Counted from the stretch's first letter, positions 21,564 through 29,635 are shown. The stretch: 64,000 nt of DNA from Hymenobacter piscis (GCF_018760735.1 NZ_JAHHZN010000015.1:1-64000); one strand, 5' to 3'. The notes: a model not told the origin generated them from the letters alone. A program made the numbers and translations.

Positions 21564-22124
21564 ATGCTTACCGCCCCCGACCTTCTGCGCCCCCTAGTAG
21601 CCGCCGACCTGGAAATGGTGCGGGAGTGGCGCAATTCCGAGGCCGTGGCCCAGTACATGTACAGCGCGGAGCCGATTTCGGCCGAGCAGCAGCAGGCCTG
21701 GTTTGCGCGGCTGCAGCACGACGACACCAGGCAGTACTGGATTATTCTGCACCAGGGCCAGCCGGTGGGCGTGGCCAACCTGTATGCCATTCACCGGGGC
21801 TTCCGGACCTGCTACTGGGCCTTTTACCTGGCCGAGCAGCAGACCCGGGGCAGCGGCCTGGGGGCGAAAGTGGAGCTGGCCGTGCTGGACTATGTGTTCG
21901 AGGAGCTCAAGCTCAACAAGCTGCTGTGCGAGGTTTTCGTGGATAACGCCAAGGTCATTGCCATGCACGAGAAGTTCGGGTTCCGCCGCGAATCCTACTT
22001 CCGGGAGCACATCTACAAGGACGGCAGCTACCGCGACGTGGTGGGTTTGGCTTTGCTCCGCCGCGAGTGGCAGGCCCTGCAGCCGGCCCTGCGCGCCAAG
22101 CTCTACCGCACCCCCGCCGCCTAG
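21564..22124 (+). CDS. pseH: UDP-4-amino-sugar N-acetyltransferase, PseH
   Basis: A 186-residue GNAT acetyltransferase that N-acetylates the 4-amino group before PseG. It has LLRPLVAADLEMVREWRN near the start, acetyl-CoA-loop residues TRGSGLGAK near 95, and NAKVIAMHEKFGFRRE near 130, all usual for PseH. ATG 21564 is the first start after the inverted repeat. It ends 3 nt before the MaoC-like gene. Confidence 0.9.
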   Translation: MLTAPDLLRPLVAADLEMVREWRNSEAVAQYMYSAEPISAEQQQAWFARLQHDDTRQYWIILHQGQPVGVANLYAIHRGFRTCYWAFYLAEQQTRGSGLGAKVELAVLDYVFEELKLNKLLCEVFVDNAKVIAMHEKFGFRRESYFREHIYKDGSYRDVVGLALLRREWQALQPALRAKLYRTPAA

Positions 22125-22127
22125 CCC

Positions 22128-22535
22128 ATGTCCGCCCCGTTGCCCGCCCTGGGGGCCAGCGCCCGACTTCGCAAAACCATCCGGGAGGAAGATGTACGCC
22201 TGTTTGCCCAGCTTTCCCTCGACACCAACCCCGTCCACCTCGACCCCGAGTTTGCCGCCGCCACCCGCTTCGAGTCGCGCATCTGCCACGGCCTGCTCTA
22301 CGCCTCGCTGGTGAGTGCCGTCATCGGGACCCAACTGCCGGGGCCGGGCAGCATCTACCTCGATCAGTCCCTGCGGTTTCACAAGCCCGTGTTCTGGAAC
22401 GATGAGGTGGAAGCCATTGTCACGGTGACGCGGGTGCTGGCCGAGCGCCGGATTGTGCTCCTCGCCACCCGCTGCCTCAACCAGCACGGGGTGCTGGTGC
22501 TTAGTGGCGAGGCCAAAATTCTGGTACCCGCCTAG
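22128..22535 (+). CDS. MaoC-like (hotdog) dehydratase
   Basis: A 135-residue hotdog-fold protein. The hydratase-2 motif is present: FAQLSLDTNPVHLDPEFAA (about residues 26-44) and the ICHGLL region near 52. MaoC proteins hydrate enoyl thioesters. In a pseudaminate cluster it might help make a hydroxyacyl group such as 3-hydroxybutyryl for N-acylation, together with the FkbH-like protein; this is an inference. The start is 3 nt after pseH. Confidence 0.85.
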   Translation: MSAPLPALGASARLRKTIREEDVRLFAQLSLDTNPVHLDPEFAAATRFESRICHGLLYASLVSAVIGTQLPGPGSIYLDQSLRFHKPVFWNDEVEAIVTVTRVLAERRIVLLATRCLNQHGVLVLSGEAKILVPA

Positions 22536-22583
22536 CGCGGCCGGTTGCCGGCCGCCTGTTTTCGCCTTTGACTTCTGCTTCCC

Positions 22584-23624
22584 ATGACCATTTCCTTTGG
22601 CTCCCGCCTCGTGGGCCCCGACCAGCCCCCGCTCATCATTGCCGAGCTTAGCGGCAACCACAACCAGGACCTCAACCGGGGGCTGGCCATTGTGGATGCC
22701 ATGGCCGCGGCCGGGGCCCACGCCATCAAGCTCCAGACCTACACGGCCGATACCATGACCCTGCCCGGGGCCCACCGCATCGAGGACACCAACTCGCTCT
22801 GGTTCGGGCGGGAGCTGCACGAGCTCTATCAGGAGGCCCACACGCCCTGGGAGTGGCACAAGCCCCTCTTCGACCGGGCCCGGGAACACGGCATGCTGGC
22901 CTTCAGCTCGCCGTTTGATGAAACCGCCGTCGATTTCCTGGAAACCCTCGACGTGCCGGCCTACAAGATTGCCTCCTTCGAAAATACCGACTGGCCCCTG
23001 CTGCGCCGGGTGGCCGCCACCGGCAAGCCCGTGATTATGAGCACCGGGGCCAGCACCCTGGCCGAGGTGGCCGAGGCCGTGCAGGTGCTGCGCGCGGCCG
23101 GCTGCCGGGAGCTGGTGCTGCTCAAGTGCACCAGCACCTACCCCGCCACGCCCCAGAACACCAACCTGCGCACCCTGCCCCACTTCCAGCAGCTCTTCCC
23201 CGACGCCCTGGTGGGCCTCTCCGACCACACCATGGGCGTGGGTGCCGCCGTGGCCGCCGTAGCCCTGGGCGCCTGCGTCATCGAAAAGCACGTAACCCTG
23301 CGCCGCGCCGACGGCGGCGTGGACTCGGCCTTCTCCCTGGAGCCCGAGGAGGTGGCCCAGCTAGTGACGGAAACCGAGCGGGCCTGGCAGGCCCTGGGCC
23401 AGGTACAGTACGGCGTGCAGCGGGCCGAAGAAAAGAGCCGCCTCTACAAACGCAGCCTCTACGTGGCCCAAAACGTGAAAGCCGGCGAGGTTTTCACGAA
23501 GGAAAACCTGCGCGTGGTGCGCCCCGGCGACGGCCTGCCCCCCCGCTACTACGACCAGATTCTGGGCAAACCCAGCCGCCAGGACCTGCCCGCCGGCACC
23601 CCCCTCACCTGGGAAGCGCTGTAG
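22584..23624 (+). CDS. pseI: pseudaminic acid synthase, PseI
   Basis: A 346-residue NeuB-family synthase that condenses 6-deoxy-AltdiNAc with phosphoenolpyruvate. A TIM barrel (about 1-280) contains IAELSGNHNQDL near 16, CTSTYPATP near 179 and GLSDHTMGVG near 210. A C-terminal SAF antifreeze-like domain (about 288-346) starts at RSLYVAQNVKAG. Full length. Its stop is followed within 5 nt by the nested repeat. Confidence 0.94.
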   Translation: MTISFGSRLVGPDQPPLIIAELSGNHNQDLNRGLAIVDAMAAAGAHAIKLQTYTADTMTLPGAHRIEDTNSLWFGRELHELYQEAHTPWEWHKPLFDRAREHGMLAFSSPFDETAVDFLETLDVPAYKIASFENTDWPLLRRVAATGKPVIMSTGASTLAEVAEAVQVLRAAGCRELVLLKCTSTYPATPQNTNLRTLPHFQQLFPDALVGLSDHTMGVGAAVAAVALGACVIEKHVTLRRADGGVDSAFSLEPEEVAQLVTETERAWQALGQVQYGVQRAEEKSRLYKRSLYVAQNVKAGEVFTKENLRVVRPGDGLPPRYYDQILGKPSRQDLPAGTPLTWEAL

Positions 23625-23628
23625 CTTT

Positions 23629-23893
23629 TAATGTGTTTTTGAATGTGGAGAATGTGGATGGAATGTGAAAATGCGCTCGTTATAGCTGTTTCGTGAACAG
23701 TGCAACCCGGCTGATGTAGAGACGCATAGTTGCGTCTCAGTATTGAACGACGCCATAACAACGGCACGGACAAGGAGACGCAACTATGCGTCTCTACAAC
23801 TGGGCATACCGTTCGCGAAACCACTATAAGAATCCGCTTAGCAACGGCTCCTGAACAACCACATTTTCCACATTTCACCCACATTTTTCACAT
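23629..23893. repeat. three-layer nested inverted repeat
   Basis: Outer layer: AATGTG-family arms at 23629-23670 and 23858-23893. Middle layer: a diverged inverted pair, 23681-23698 with 23811-23828, differing at about 3 of 18 positions. Inner layer: a perfect 24-bp inverted pair of the TGTAGAGACGC family, 23715-23738 with 23775-23798. The whole lies between pseI and the next gene. Confidence 0.93.
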
Positions 23894-23903
23894 TGATAAA
23901 AAC

Positions 23904-25268
23904 ATGCCCCAGCCCGCCCCCCCACCAGAATCGTCAGGCTCCCCCCTCTCCGGCGGAGAGGGGGGCCGGGGGGGTGAGGCAGCCCGCCTGCGCGACATCC
24001 TGCAGCTGCGCTTCACCGATCTGTTTGCCGGTCTGCCCGCCCACACGCTGGAGCCCATTTCGCCGGCCAGTCCCGGCAAGCGGCTGCTGAAGGTGGCCGG
24101 TTACGCGGGACTGCGACTGGTGGGCAACCTATTCCGGAAGGTGCGCAACCCCGAAAACCTGCACGGCCAGGTGTGGCTGTACGTGGTGAGCCAGAACAAC
24201 TACGACTCCCTGCACTTCCTGCGTGAAGCCCTGCCCGATACCGTGCTGGTGGCTGGCCAGAGCAAGCAGATCGGGCGCTACAACGGGCGGGTGAACCGGC
24301 TTTCCCTGCGCCGCAAATTGCTCTACTACGGCCAGTTGCCGGGCGTGTACCGGGCGCTGCGGCGCACGGAGGGCGCGCGGGCCGGGCGGTTTTTCGATTT
24401 GATTTTCCAGGCCATCGGCTACTACGAGGTGTACCGGCGGGCCCTGCGCCACTACCGCCCCCGGGCCGTGGTCTTCGCCAACGACCACAACGACGACGCC
24501 CGGGCCCTGCTGCTGGCCTGCCGGGCCGAGGGCGTGCCCACGGCCTACGTGCAGCACGCCAGCGTGAGCACCAACTTCCCGCCCCTGGGCTTCGATTTAA
24601 GTTTGCTCGAAGGCCAGGACGCCCTGGACAAGTACCGGCAGTGCGGCCCCGTAGCGGGACGGGTAGAACTGGTGGGCATGCCCAAGGCCGATGCCTTCCT
24701 GGCCCGCCGCAACCTCGCGCCCGCCGTGCGCCGCGTGGCTCTGGCCTGCAACACCCTCGACGACACGGCGGCCCTCACCGCCACCCTCGACTACCTGCTG
24801 GCCGAATTTCCGGCCCTCACGTTCACCTTCCGCGCCCACCCCGGCGACACCCGCGACTTTTCCTTCCTGGCTGCCCGCCACCCCGCGCTGCGGTTCTCCG
24901 ATGCCCGCCAGGAAACGGTGTTCGAGTTCCTGCTGGGCCAGGACGCGCTGCTGGCCGCCGATACCAGCACCCACCTCGAAGCCACCCTGCTCAACGTAGC
25001 CAGCCTCTACTACCGCTTCGGCTCCCACGCCGGCCCCGACGACTACTACGGCTACGTGGCCCACGGCCTGGTGGCGCGGGCCGATTCACTGCCGGAGCTG
25101 GGCGCCTGGCTGCGCGAGTACGCCGCCACCAAGCCCCTCAATTTGTACCAGCGCGCCGCTTACTACAATGCCACCCTGGGCACGCTCGAGGAAGGCCACA
25201 GCCGGGAGCGGGCAGCGCGGGTGCTGCGGGAGTGGCTGGCGGAGATGGGTCCAACGGGGCGGGCGTAG
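23904..25268 (+). CDS. probable surface-glycan glycosyltransferase (GT-B-like)
   Basis: A 454-residue protein I do not recognise firmly. The features (FANDHNDDARALLLAC near 192, VQHASVSTN near 214, FRAHPGD near 310, AADTSTHLEA near 351) resemble GT-B proteins of capsule or polysialyl-type synthesis, with a central helix-turn and a C-terminal nucleotide-sugar site. Next to pseI it is a candidate pseudaminyltransferase. Residues 10-27 (SSGSPLSGGEGGRGGEAA) are encoded by an interspersed palindrome (23933-23981). No other good start lies downstream, so the repeat seems to be truly coding. Confidence 0.7.
   Translation: MPQPAPPPESSGSPLSGGEGGRGGEAARLRDILQLRFTDLFAGLPAHTLEPISPASPGKRLLKVAGYAGLRLVGNLFRKVRNPENLHGQVWLYVVSQNNYDSLHFLREALPDTVLVAGQSKQIGRYNGRVNRLSLRRKLLYYGQLPGVYRALRRTEGARAGRFFDLIFQAIGYYEVYRRALRHYRPRAVVFANDHNDDARALLLACRAEGVPTAYVQHASVSTNFPPLGFDLSLLEGQDALDKYRQCGPVAGRVELVGMPKADAFLARRNLAPAVRRVALACNTLDDTAALTATLDYLLAEFPALTFTFRAHPGDTRDFSFLAARHPALRFSDARQETVFEFLLGQDALLAADTSTHLEATLLNVASLYYRFGSHAGPDDYYGYVAHGLVARADSLPELGAWLREYAATKPLNLYQRAAYYNATLGTLEEGHSRERAARVLREWLAEMGPTGRA
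23933..23981. repeat. palindromic element inside the glycosyltransferase coding sequence
   Basis: A hairpin built on CCCCCTCTCC and GGAGAGGGGG, flanked by CGTCAGG and TGAGGC. It is almost the same as the intergenic copy at 35455-35502, but here it is translated in frame. Confidence 0.9.
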
Positions 25269-25337
25269 CTTCCCGCCGCGGAGGTGCGCGCAAGGGTGCG
25301 TGGTGGTGCGCTGAGCTGTTCTGCTTTACTTTGCGGG

Positions 25338-26714
25338 ATGCCTGCTCCGCCCCTGCCCGCTACTGCGCCCGTTACCGCCGAAATCCGCTTGGCTTACGTG
25401 CTGCGGCATTTCCGGGAGGCGTACGAGGCGGTGCCGGAGGTGAGTATCGGCTACGCTAGTACGCTGCCGCAGGTGGAAATCAGAGAAGTCGACCACGACT
25501 TTTTCGCCGGTACCAATCCCTACCCGGCCGCACCGGGCTGGCGTGAGTGGGGCGGGCAGCAGCCGCCGTTTTTCTTTGCGGCGGACCCGGCCTTGCCCCT
25601 GCTGGAACTGCGGCCGGCCGGCCGGGCGCGCATCAACTTCGATTTGATTTCGGCGGCGTTCTACCTGCTTAGCGGCTGGCAGGAGTTTTTCTCAGCGGAG
25701 CGCGACCAGCACGGGCGCTTCCCGTACGCGGCCAGCGTGCAATGCCGCTACGGCTTCGTGGCGGTGCCGGTGGTGAACCACTACTTCGAGGTGCTGCGGG
25801 CGGCCGTGGAGCACGCAAGCGGCCAGGCCCTGCGCCCGCGCCGCTGGGCCGGTGGGGCCACCTGGGCCGCCTGCATCACCCACGACATCGACAACCTCTA
25901 CAGCGCCTGGAAAGAGCCCGCCAAAGCCGCCCTGCGCCGGGGCCGGCTCCTTGGTTTCGGCCGGCAGCTCTGGCGGCACTTCACCCAAAAAGACGCCTGG
26001 GACAACCTGGAGCTGGTGCAGCAAACCGTGGCCGAATACGGCGCCAAAAGCACGTTCTTCTTCCTGCCCGAGCACCGCCAAGCCCCCAACGGTACGCCCA
26101 ACGCGGATTATCAAATTCAAGCCATCAGCTCCCGGGTAGAGGCGCTGGAAGCTGCGGGCAGCGAAGTCCGATTGCACGCCAGCATCGGCACGGCCACTGA
26201 TCTGGACCACCTGACCCGGGAAGCAATGGTAACGCTGGGCACGCCTACTAATGTGCCCGGCATCCGCTTTCACTACCTCCAATGGGAGCCGCGCGTAACG
26301 CCTGCGTTGTTGGATGACTTGGCTTTCGAATACGATTCCACCCTGGGCTTTGCCGAGCACTACGGCTTTCGGAACTCGTATTGCCTGCCGTTTCAGCCGT
26401 TCGATTTCCGCACCGGGCGGGCCCACGACTTCCTCGAAATCCCGCTCAACGTGATGGACGCCACGCTCCACCACCCGCGCTACCTGCTGTTGACTCCCGA
26501 GGAAATTTTGCCGGCCCTGCGGCCCATGTTCCGGGAAATCGAGCGGTTCGGGGGCGTGTGCACGGTGCTCTGGCACAACGAAAACTTCGACCCCGCCAAC
26601 CAGCGCAACGGCCCCCGGGAGTTCCAGAAACTGATGGAGTATCTTCGCAGCCGCAACGTGGCCTTCGGCACCTGCGGGGATATCTGGAGGCAGGTGTACT
26701 ACGATTTCTCCTGA
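25338..26714 (+). CDS. polysaccharide-deacetylase-like protein (DUF7033 type)
   Basis: A 458-residue protein. The N-terminal half matches the domain that precedes NodB-like deacetylase domains in Bacteroidota. The C-terminal half has the first metal motif as CITHDIDN near 179, then FFFLPEHRQ near 240, RLHASIGT near 276 and a terminal WHNENFD near 412. Likely role is removal of acyl groups from a glycan, cytosolic since no signal peptide is seen. A TACTTTGC promoter-like element ends 3 nt before the ATG. Confidence 0.78.
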   Translation: MPAPPLPATAPVTAEIRLAYVLRHFREAYEAVPEVSIGYASTLPQVEIREVDHDFFAGTNPYPAAPGWREWGGQQPPFFFAADPALPLLELRPAGRARINFDLISAAFYLLSGWQEFFSAERDQHGRFPYAASVQCRYGFVAVPVVNHYFEVLRAAVEHASGQALRPRRWAGGATWAACITHDIDNLYSAWKEPAKAALRRGRLLGFGRQLWRHFTQKDAWDNLELVQQTVAEYGAKSTFFFLPEHRQAPNGTPNADYQIQAISSRVEALEAAGSEVRLHASIGTATDLDHLTREAMVTLGTPTNVPGIRFHYLQWEPRVTPALLDDLAFEYDSTLGFAEHYGFRNSYCLPFQPFDFRTGRAHDFLEIPLNVMDATLHHPRYLLLTPEEILPALRPMFREIERFGGVCTVLWHNENFDPANQRNGPREFQKLMEYLRSRNVAFGTCGDIWRQVYYDFS

Positions 26715-26751
26715 GCCGGGGCAGCCCTACCATTGTATTGCAGTTGCTAGG

Positions 26752-26817
26752 ATCAGCATGACGTTCTGGTCCGCCCCGAAGGTCAACTCACCATTTCACC
26801 ATATCACCATTTCACCG
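26752..26817. repeat. half-repeats: CATGACGTTCTG piece and TCACCATT array
   Basis: A single arm of the CAGAACGTCATGCTGAG family lies at 26752-26769. A run of TCACCATT-like 8-mers lies at 26787-26817 and ends against the TTG start of the flippase. No inverted partner is present. Confidence 0.75.
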
Positions 26818-26818
26818 T

Positions 26819-28297
26819 TTGGGTATCGTTCAGCGGCAGGGGCTGCGTAACACCGTTATTTCTTACTTGGGGCTGGCGCTGGGGTTTGTGAGCACCACGC
26901 TGGTGCTGCCCCGGTTTTTCGCGCCCTCGCAGCTGGGACTTACGCTCACGCTGTCGGCCATTGCCACCCTGTTTGCCCAACTGGCTGCCTTCGGGTTTGC
27001 CAGCGTCGGGATTCGGTTTTTCCCCTACTTCCGCAACCGCGAAAACGGCCACCACGGCTTTCTGCCCTTTCTGCTGGGCGTTCCCCTGCTGGGCTTCGGG
27101 GTGATGACGGCCCTTTACCTGTGGGGGCGGCCGGTGGTGCTGGGGCTGTACGAGCACGATGCCGCCCTGCTGGGCCCGTACTACGTCTGGGGCGTGGTTT
27201 TCGCGCTCTTTACCCTGCTCTACTCCCTGCTCGATGCCTATCTGAAGGCGCTGTATCACACCGCGTTTTCGTCGTTTTTGCAGGACATTCTGCTGCGGCT
27301 GCTTATTCTGGGCGGGGCCGTGCTGTTTGCCCAGGGGTGGTTGTCGTTTCACGGCTACGTGCTTTGGTACGTGGGCGCCAACGGGCTCCTGGTGCTGCTG
27401 CTGACGGCGTATCTGCTGCGCATCGGGGAGCTGCACTGGCGGCCCCGGCGGGCGGTGCTGGCGGTGCGGCCGGTGGGCGAGCTGCTGAGCGTGGGCGCCT
27501 TTACCCTGCTCAGCTCCCTGGCCGGCTCCATCATCATGTACATCGACAACCTGATGGTGGGCTCCCAGGTGAACCTGGCGGCGGCCGGCATCTACGGCAT
27601 TGCCTTCAACATCAGCACGGCCCTGGCCATTCCGGCCCGCTCGCTCAACAAGATTGCCTTCCCCCTGCTGGCCGACTACTGGCAGCAGCAGAACCTGACC
27701 GGCATGGCCGATTTCTACCGCCGTACCACCCGCCTCAACACCCTCATCGGGTGCTTCCTGGCCCTGGGCATCGGCCTGAACCTGGACTTCATCTACTCCC
27801 TGATGCGGGCCGACTACGCCCAGGGCACCCTGGTGGTGCTGCTGCTGCTGGGCAGCCGCCTCTTCGACGGTATCACGGGCGTCAACGGACTCATTCTGGT
27901 CACCTCGCCCCGCTACCGCTTCGATCTGGTGTTCAACGTGTCGCTGTCGGTGCTCATTGTGGTGCTTAACCTGCTCCTGATTCCGCGCCTGGGCATGGTG
28001 GGGGCGGCCGTGGCGGCGGTGGCGGCCCAGGTCAGCATCAACCTGGCCCGCACCTGGTTTGTGTGGCGCGCCTTCCGGATGCAGCCCTTCACCTGGCGTA
28101 TCCCGCTGATTCTGGGCATTGCAGCCGTAGCGTGTACAGCCGCCTGGCTGGTGCCGGCAGTCGGCTCGCCTTTCCTCACCATGCTGGTCCGCTCCACGGT
28201 GCTCACGGCCGTGTACGGCGGGCTGGTGCTGGCTACCGGAAGCGCTCCGGAAGCCGGGCCGCTGCTGGCCGCCGCGCGCCGGCGCCTGGGCCGGTAG
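26819..28297 (+). CDS. Wzx-like oligosaccharide flippase
   Basis: A 492-residue membrane protein of the MOP superfamily with about 12-14 hydrophobic segments. It should move the lipid-linked, pseudaminate-containing unit across the inner membrane. MATE/Wzx-like features include the N-terminal LRNTVISYLGLALGF and a mid-protein IDNLMVG loop. The start is TTG 26819, directly at the end of the TCACCATT array, as no other start fits the first membrane segment. It is the last gene of the pse-side cluster. Confidence 0.87.
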   Translation: MGIVQRQGLRNTVISYLGLALGFVSTTLVLPRFFAPSQLGLTLTLSAIATLFAQLAAFGFASVGIRFFPYFRNRENGHHGFLPFLLGVPLLGFGVMTALYLWGRPVVLGLYEHDAALLGPYYVWGVVFALFTLLYSLLDAYLKALYHTAFSSFLQDILLRLLILGGAVLFAQGWLSFHGYVLWYVGANGLLVLLLTAYLLRIGELHWRPRRAVLAVRPVGELLSVGAFTLLSSLAGSIIMYIDNLMVGSQVNLAAAGIYGIAFNISTALAIPARSLNKIAFPLLADYWQQQNLTGMADFYRRTTRLNTLIGCFLALGIGLNLDFIYSLMRADYAQGTLVVLLLLGSRLFDGITGVNGLILVTSPRYRFDLVFNVSLSVLIVVLNLLLIPRLGMVGAAVAAVAAQVSINLARTWFVWRAFRMQPFTWRIPLILGIAAVACTAAWLVPAVGSPFLTMLVRSTVLTAVYGGLVLATGSAPEAGPLLAAARRRLGR

Positions 28298-28381
28298 CCG
28301 ACCAGCGCACCGAAAAAAAACCCTTTAGGCCTCTGCCATGATGGTTTTAAGACTTCCGGGGACGAAATGAAAAATAAATAG

Positions 28382-28413
28382 TTGCAAGTGTAAAATTCTG
28401 TCACTTACCTTTG
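28382..28413 (+). promoter_or_regulatory. promoter of the sulfur operon
   Basis: A TTG at 28382-28384 and TACCTTTG at 28406-28413, 21 nt apart, fit the Bacteroidota -33/-7 pattern. Transcription would start near 28420, 24 nt before the SAM-I aptamer. The sequence from the -7 element to the aptamer is shared with the permease locus at 42603-42640. Confidence 0.75.
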
Positions 28414-28443
28414 GGGTACCAATTCTTTTACCCACAAAGGATT

Positions 28444-28537
28444 GTTTTTATACAGAGGCGCGGAGAGACAGGCTCGACGAAACGCCGGCAACCAGCGGAA
28501 AATCCGCAACGGTGCCAAGTCCTGACCATATAAAAAC
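28444..28537 (+). promoter_or_regulatory. SAM-I (S-box) riboswitch
   Basis: The P1 helix is a perfect 9-bp pair, GTTTTTATA (28444-28452) with TATAAAAAC (28529-28537). Inside lie the S-box consensus blocks: CAGAGGCGCGGAGAGAC, the GCCGGCAACC block near 28485, and CAACGGTGCCAAGTCCTGA near 28508. The aptamer binds S-adenosylmethionine and normally switches genes off. It precedes cysH by about 320 nt. The 3' strand of P1 lies only 7 nt from the GTG of the leader mini-ORF. Confidence 0.95.
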
Positions 28538-28544
28538 AACAACC

Positions 28545-28643
28545 GTGAACCACTTCCTCAACTTCGCCGCCGATTCCGCTACCCTCTGTGCTCTACAGCA
28601 TGGGTGTTGTGGTATGCTGGGCATGGCCTGTTGTTGCAAGTAA
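28545..28643 (+). CDS. cysteine-codon leader peptide of the sulfur operon
   Basis: A 32-codon ORF that starts with GTG 28545 and ends with TAA 28641-28643. It has six Cys: residues 15, 21, 22, 29, 30 and 31, with the end reading MACCCK. It is placed like an attenuation leader: right after the aptamer, with three tandem Cys codons next to the stop and hairpins downstream. An ORF of similar size and architecture but different sequence follows the second SAM-I aptamer (42396-42500), which argues against chance. Translation is not proven. If real, ribosome pausing at the Cys codons would report on Cys-tRNA supply. Confidence 0.65.
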   Translation: MNHFLNFAADSATLCALQHGCCGMLGMACCCK

Positions 28644-28647
28644 ACAC

Positions 28648-28734
28648 GAACCTTTTTCCGTACTGGTTCGGGTGCTGACCCCGGCCGACTGCCGCCCTGC
28701 GGGGCCGCTCGTCGGATAGGCACCTTCGGGTTTT
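28648..28734 (+). terminator. candidate attenuator hairpins before cysH
   Basis: A first hairpin, CGAACC (28648-28653) with GGTTCG (28665-28670), begins 5 nt after the leader stop. A larger one is closed by GGTGC (28671-28675) and GCACC (28720-28724), with an inner pair CCGAC/GTCGG, and is followed by TTCGGGTTTT. These could be the expression platform. Pairing was judged by eye only. Confidence 0.45.
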
Positions 28735-28858
28735 CCTGTTCCGCTCCGGGATGTCGGTGGCTGTCTGCCCGCCGCCGGTCCTGACCTGCGCAACCATCTT
28801 CCGGCCGGAATGCCGCGCCCCTCGGGCGGGCCGCTTCCTCCTCCCCTCTTTCCTGCTC

Positions 28859-29635
28859 ATGTCCGTAGCTTCTGCTGCGCCGGCCGCCCACGCCTTGCTG
28901 GACCGCCTGCGCCCTCACTTGGTGGCCGCCTCCGCCCTGGAGCGGCTGCGTCTGGTAGCCGACACCTTCCCCGGTCAGGCCGTTTTTTCCACCTCTTTCG
29001 GGCTGGAAGACCAGATACTCAGCCACCTGATTTTCGCCCACGACCTGCCCATTGAGGTGTTCACCCTCGATACCGGCCGCAACTTCCAGGAAACCTATTC
29101 CACCTGGAACAAGACGCTGATCCGGTACCAGAAGCCCATTGCGGTGTACGCCCCGCAGCGCGAAGACCTGGAAAATCTGCTCCTGCAGAAAGGCCCTAAC
29201 TCCTTCTACGAGAGCGTGGACAACCGCAAGGAGTGCTGCCACATCCGCAAGGTGGAGCCCCTGAACCGGGCCCTGGCCGGCCGCGGGGCCTGGGTGACCG
29301 GCATCCGGGCCGAACAATCCCAGAACCGGCAGACGATGGACCCGGTGGAGTGGGACGCGGCACACCAGCTCGTGAAAATCCACCCGCTGTTCGACTGGAC
29401 TTGGGAGCAGGCTTTAGCCTTCGTGCAGCAGGAGGGCATTCCGGTGAACCCGCTGCACCAGCAGGGCTTCGTGAGCATTGGCTGCGCCCCCTGCACCCGC
29501 GCCATCAAGCCCGGCGAGGATTTCCGGGCCGGCCGCTGGTGGTGGGAAGACCTCTCGGCCAAGGAGTGCGGCCTCCACGCCACCGCCCCCCACGACGGCC
29601 CCGACCCGGTGGTGGAGCCGGTTCCAGCCGGATAG
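28859..29635 (+). CDS. cysH: assimilatory APS (adenylyl-sulfate) reductase, CysH
   Basis: A 258-residue CysH-family reductase that makes sulfite. Cys126-Cys127 and Cys209/Cys212 (CAPC) form the ligand set of a [4Fe-4S] cluster, which marks the type that uses adenylyl-sulfate directly. The catalytic Cys237 is in KECGLH, and STSFGLEDQ near 44 binds the nucleotide. No APS kinase gene is present in the operon, which fits. Start ATG 28859 follows the family opening better than the in-frame ATG at 28751. It is the first gene behind the riboswitch and leader. Confidence 0.94.
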   Translation: MSVASAAPAAHALLDRLRPHLVAASALERLRLVADTFPGQAVFSTSFGLEDQILSHLIFAHDLPIEVFTLDTGRNFQETYSTWNKTLIRYQKPIAVYAPQREDLENLLLQKGPNSFYESVDNRKECCHIRKVEPLNRALAGRGAWVTGIRAEQSQNRQTMDPVEWDAAHQLVKIHPLFDWTWEQALAFVQQEGIPVNPLHQQGFVSIGCAPCTRAIKPGEDFRAGRWWWEDLSAKECGLHATAPHDGPDPVVEPVPAG

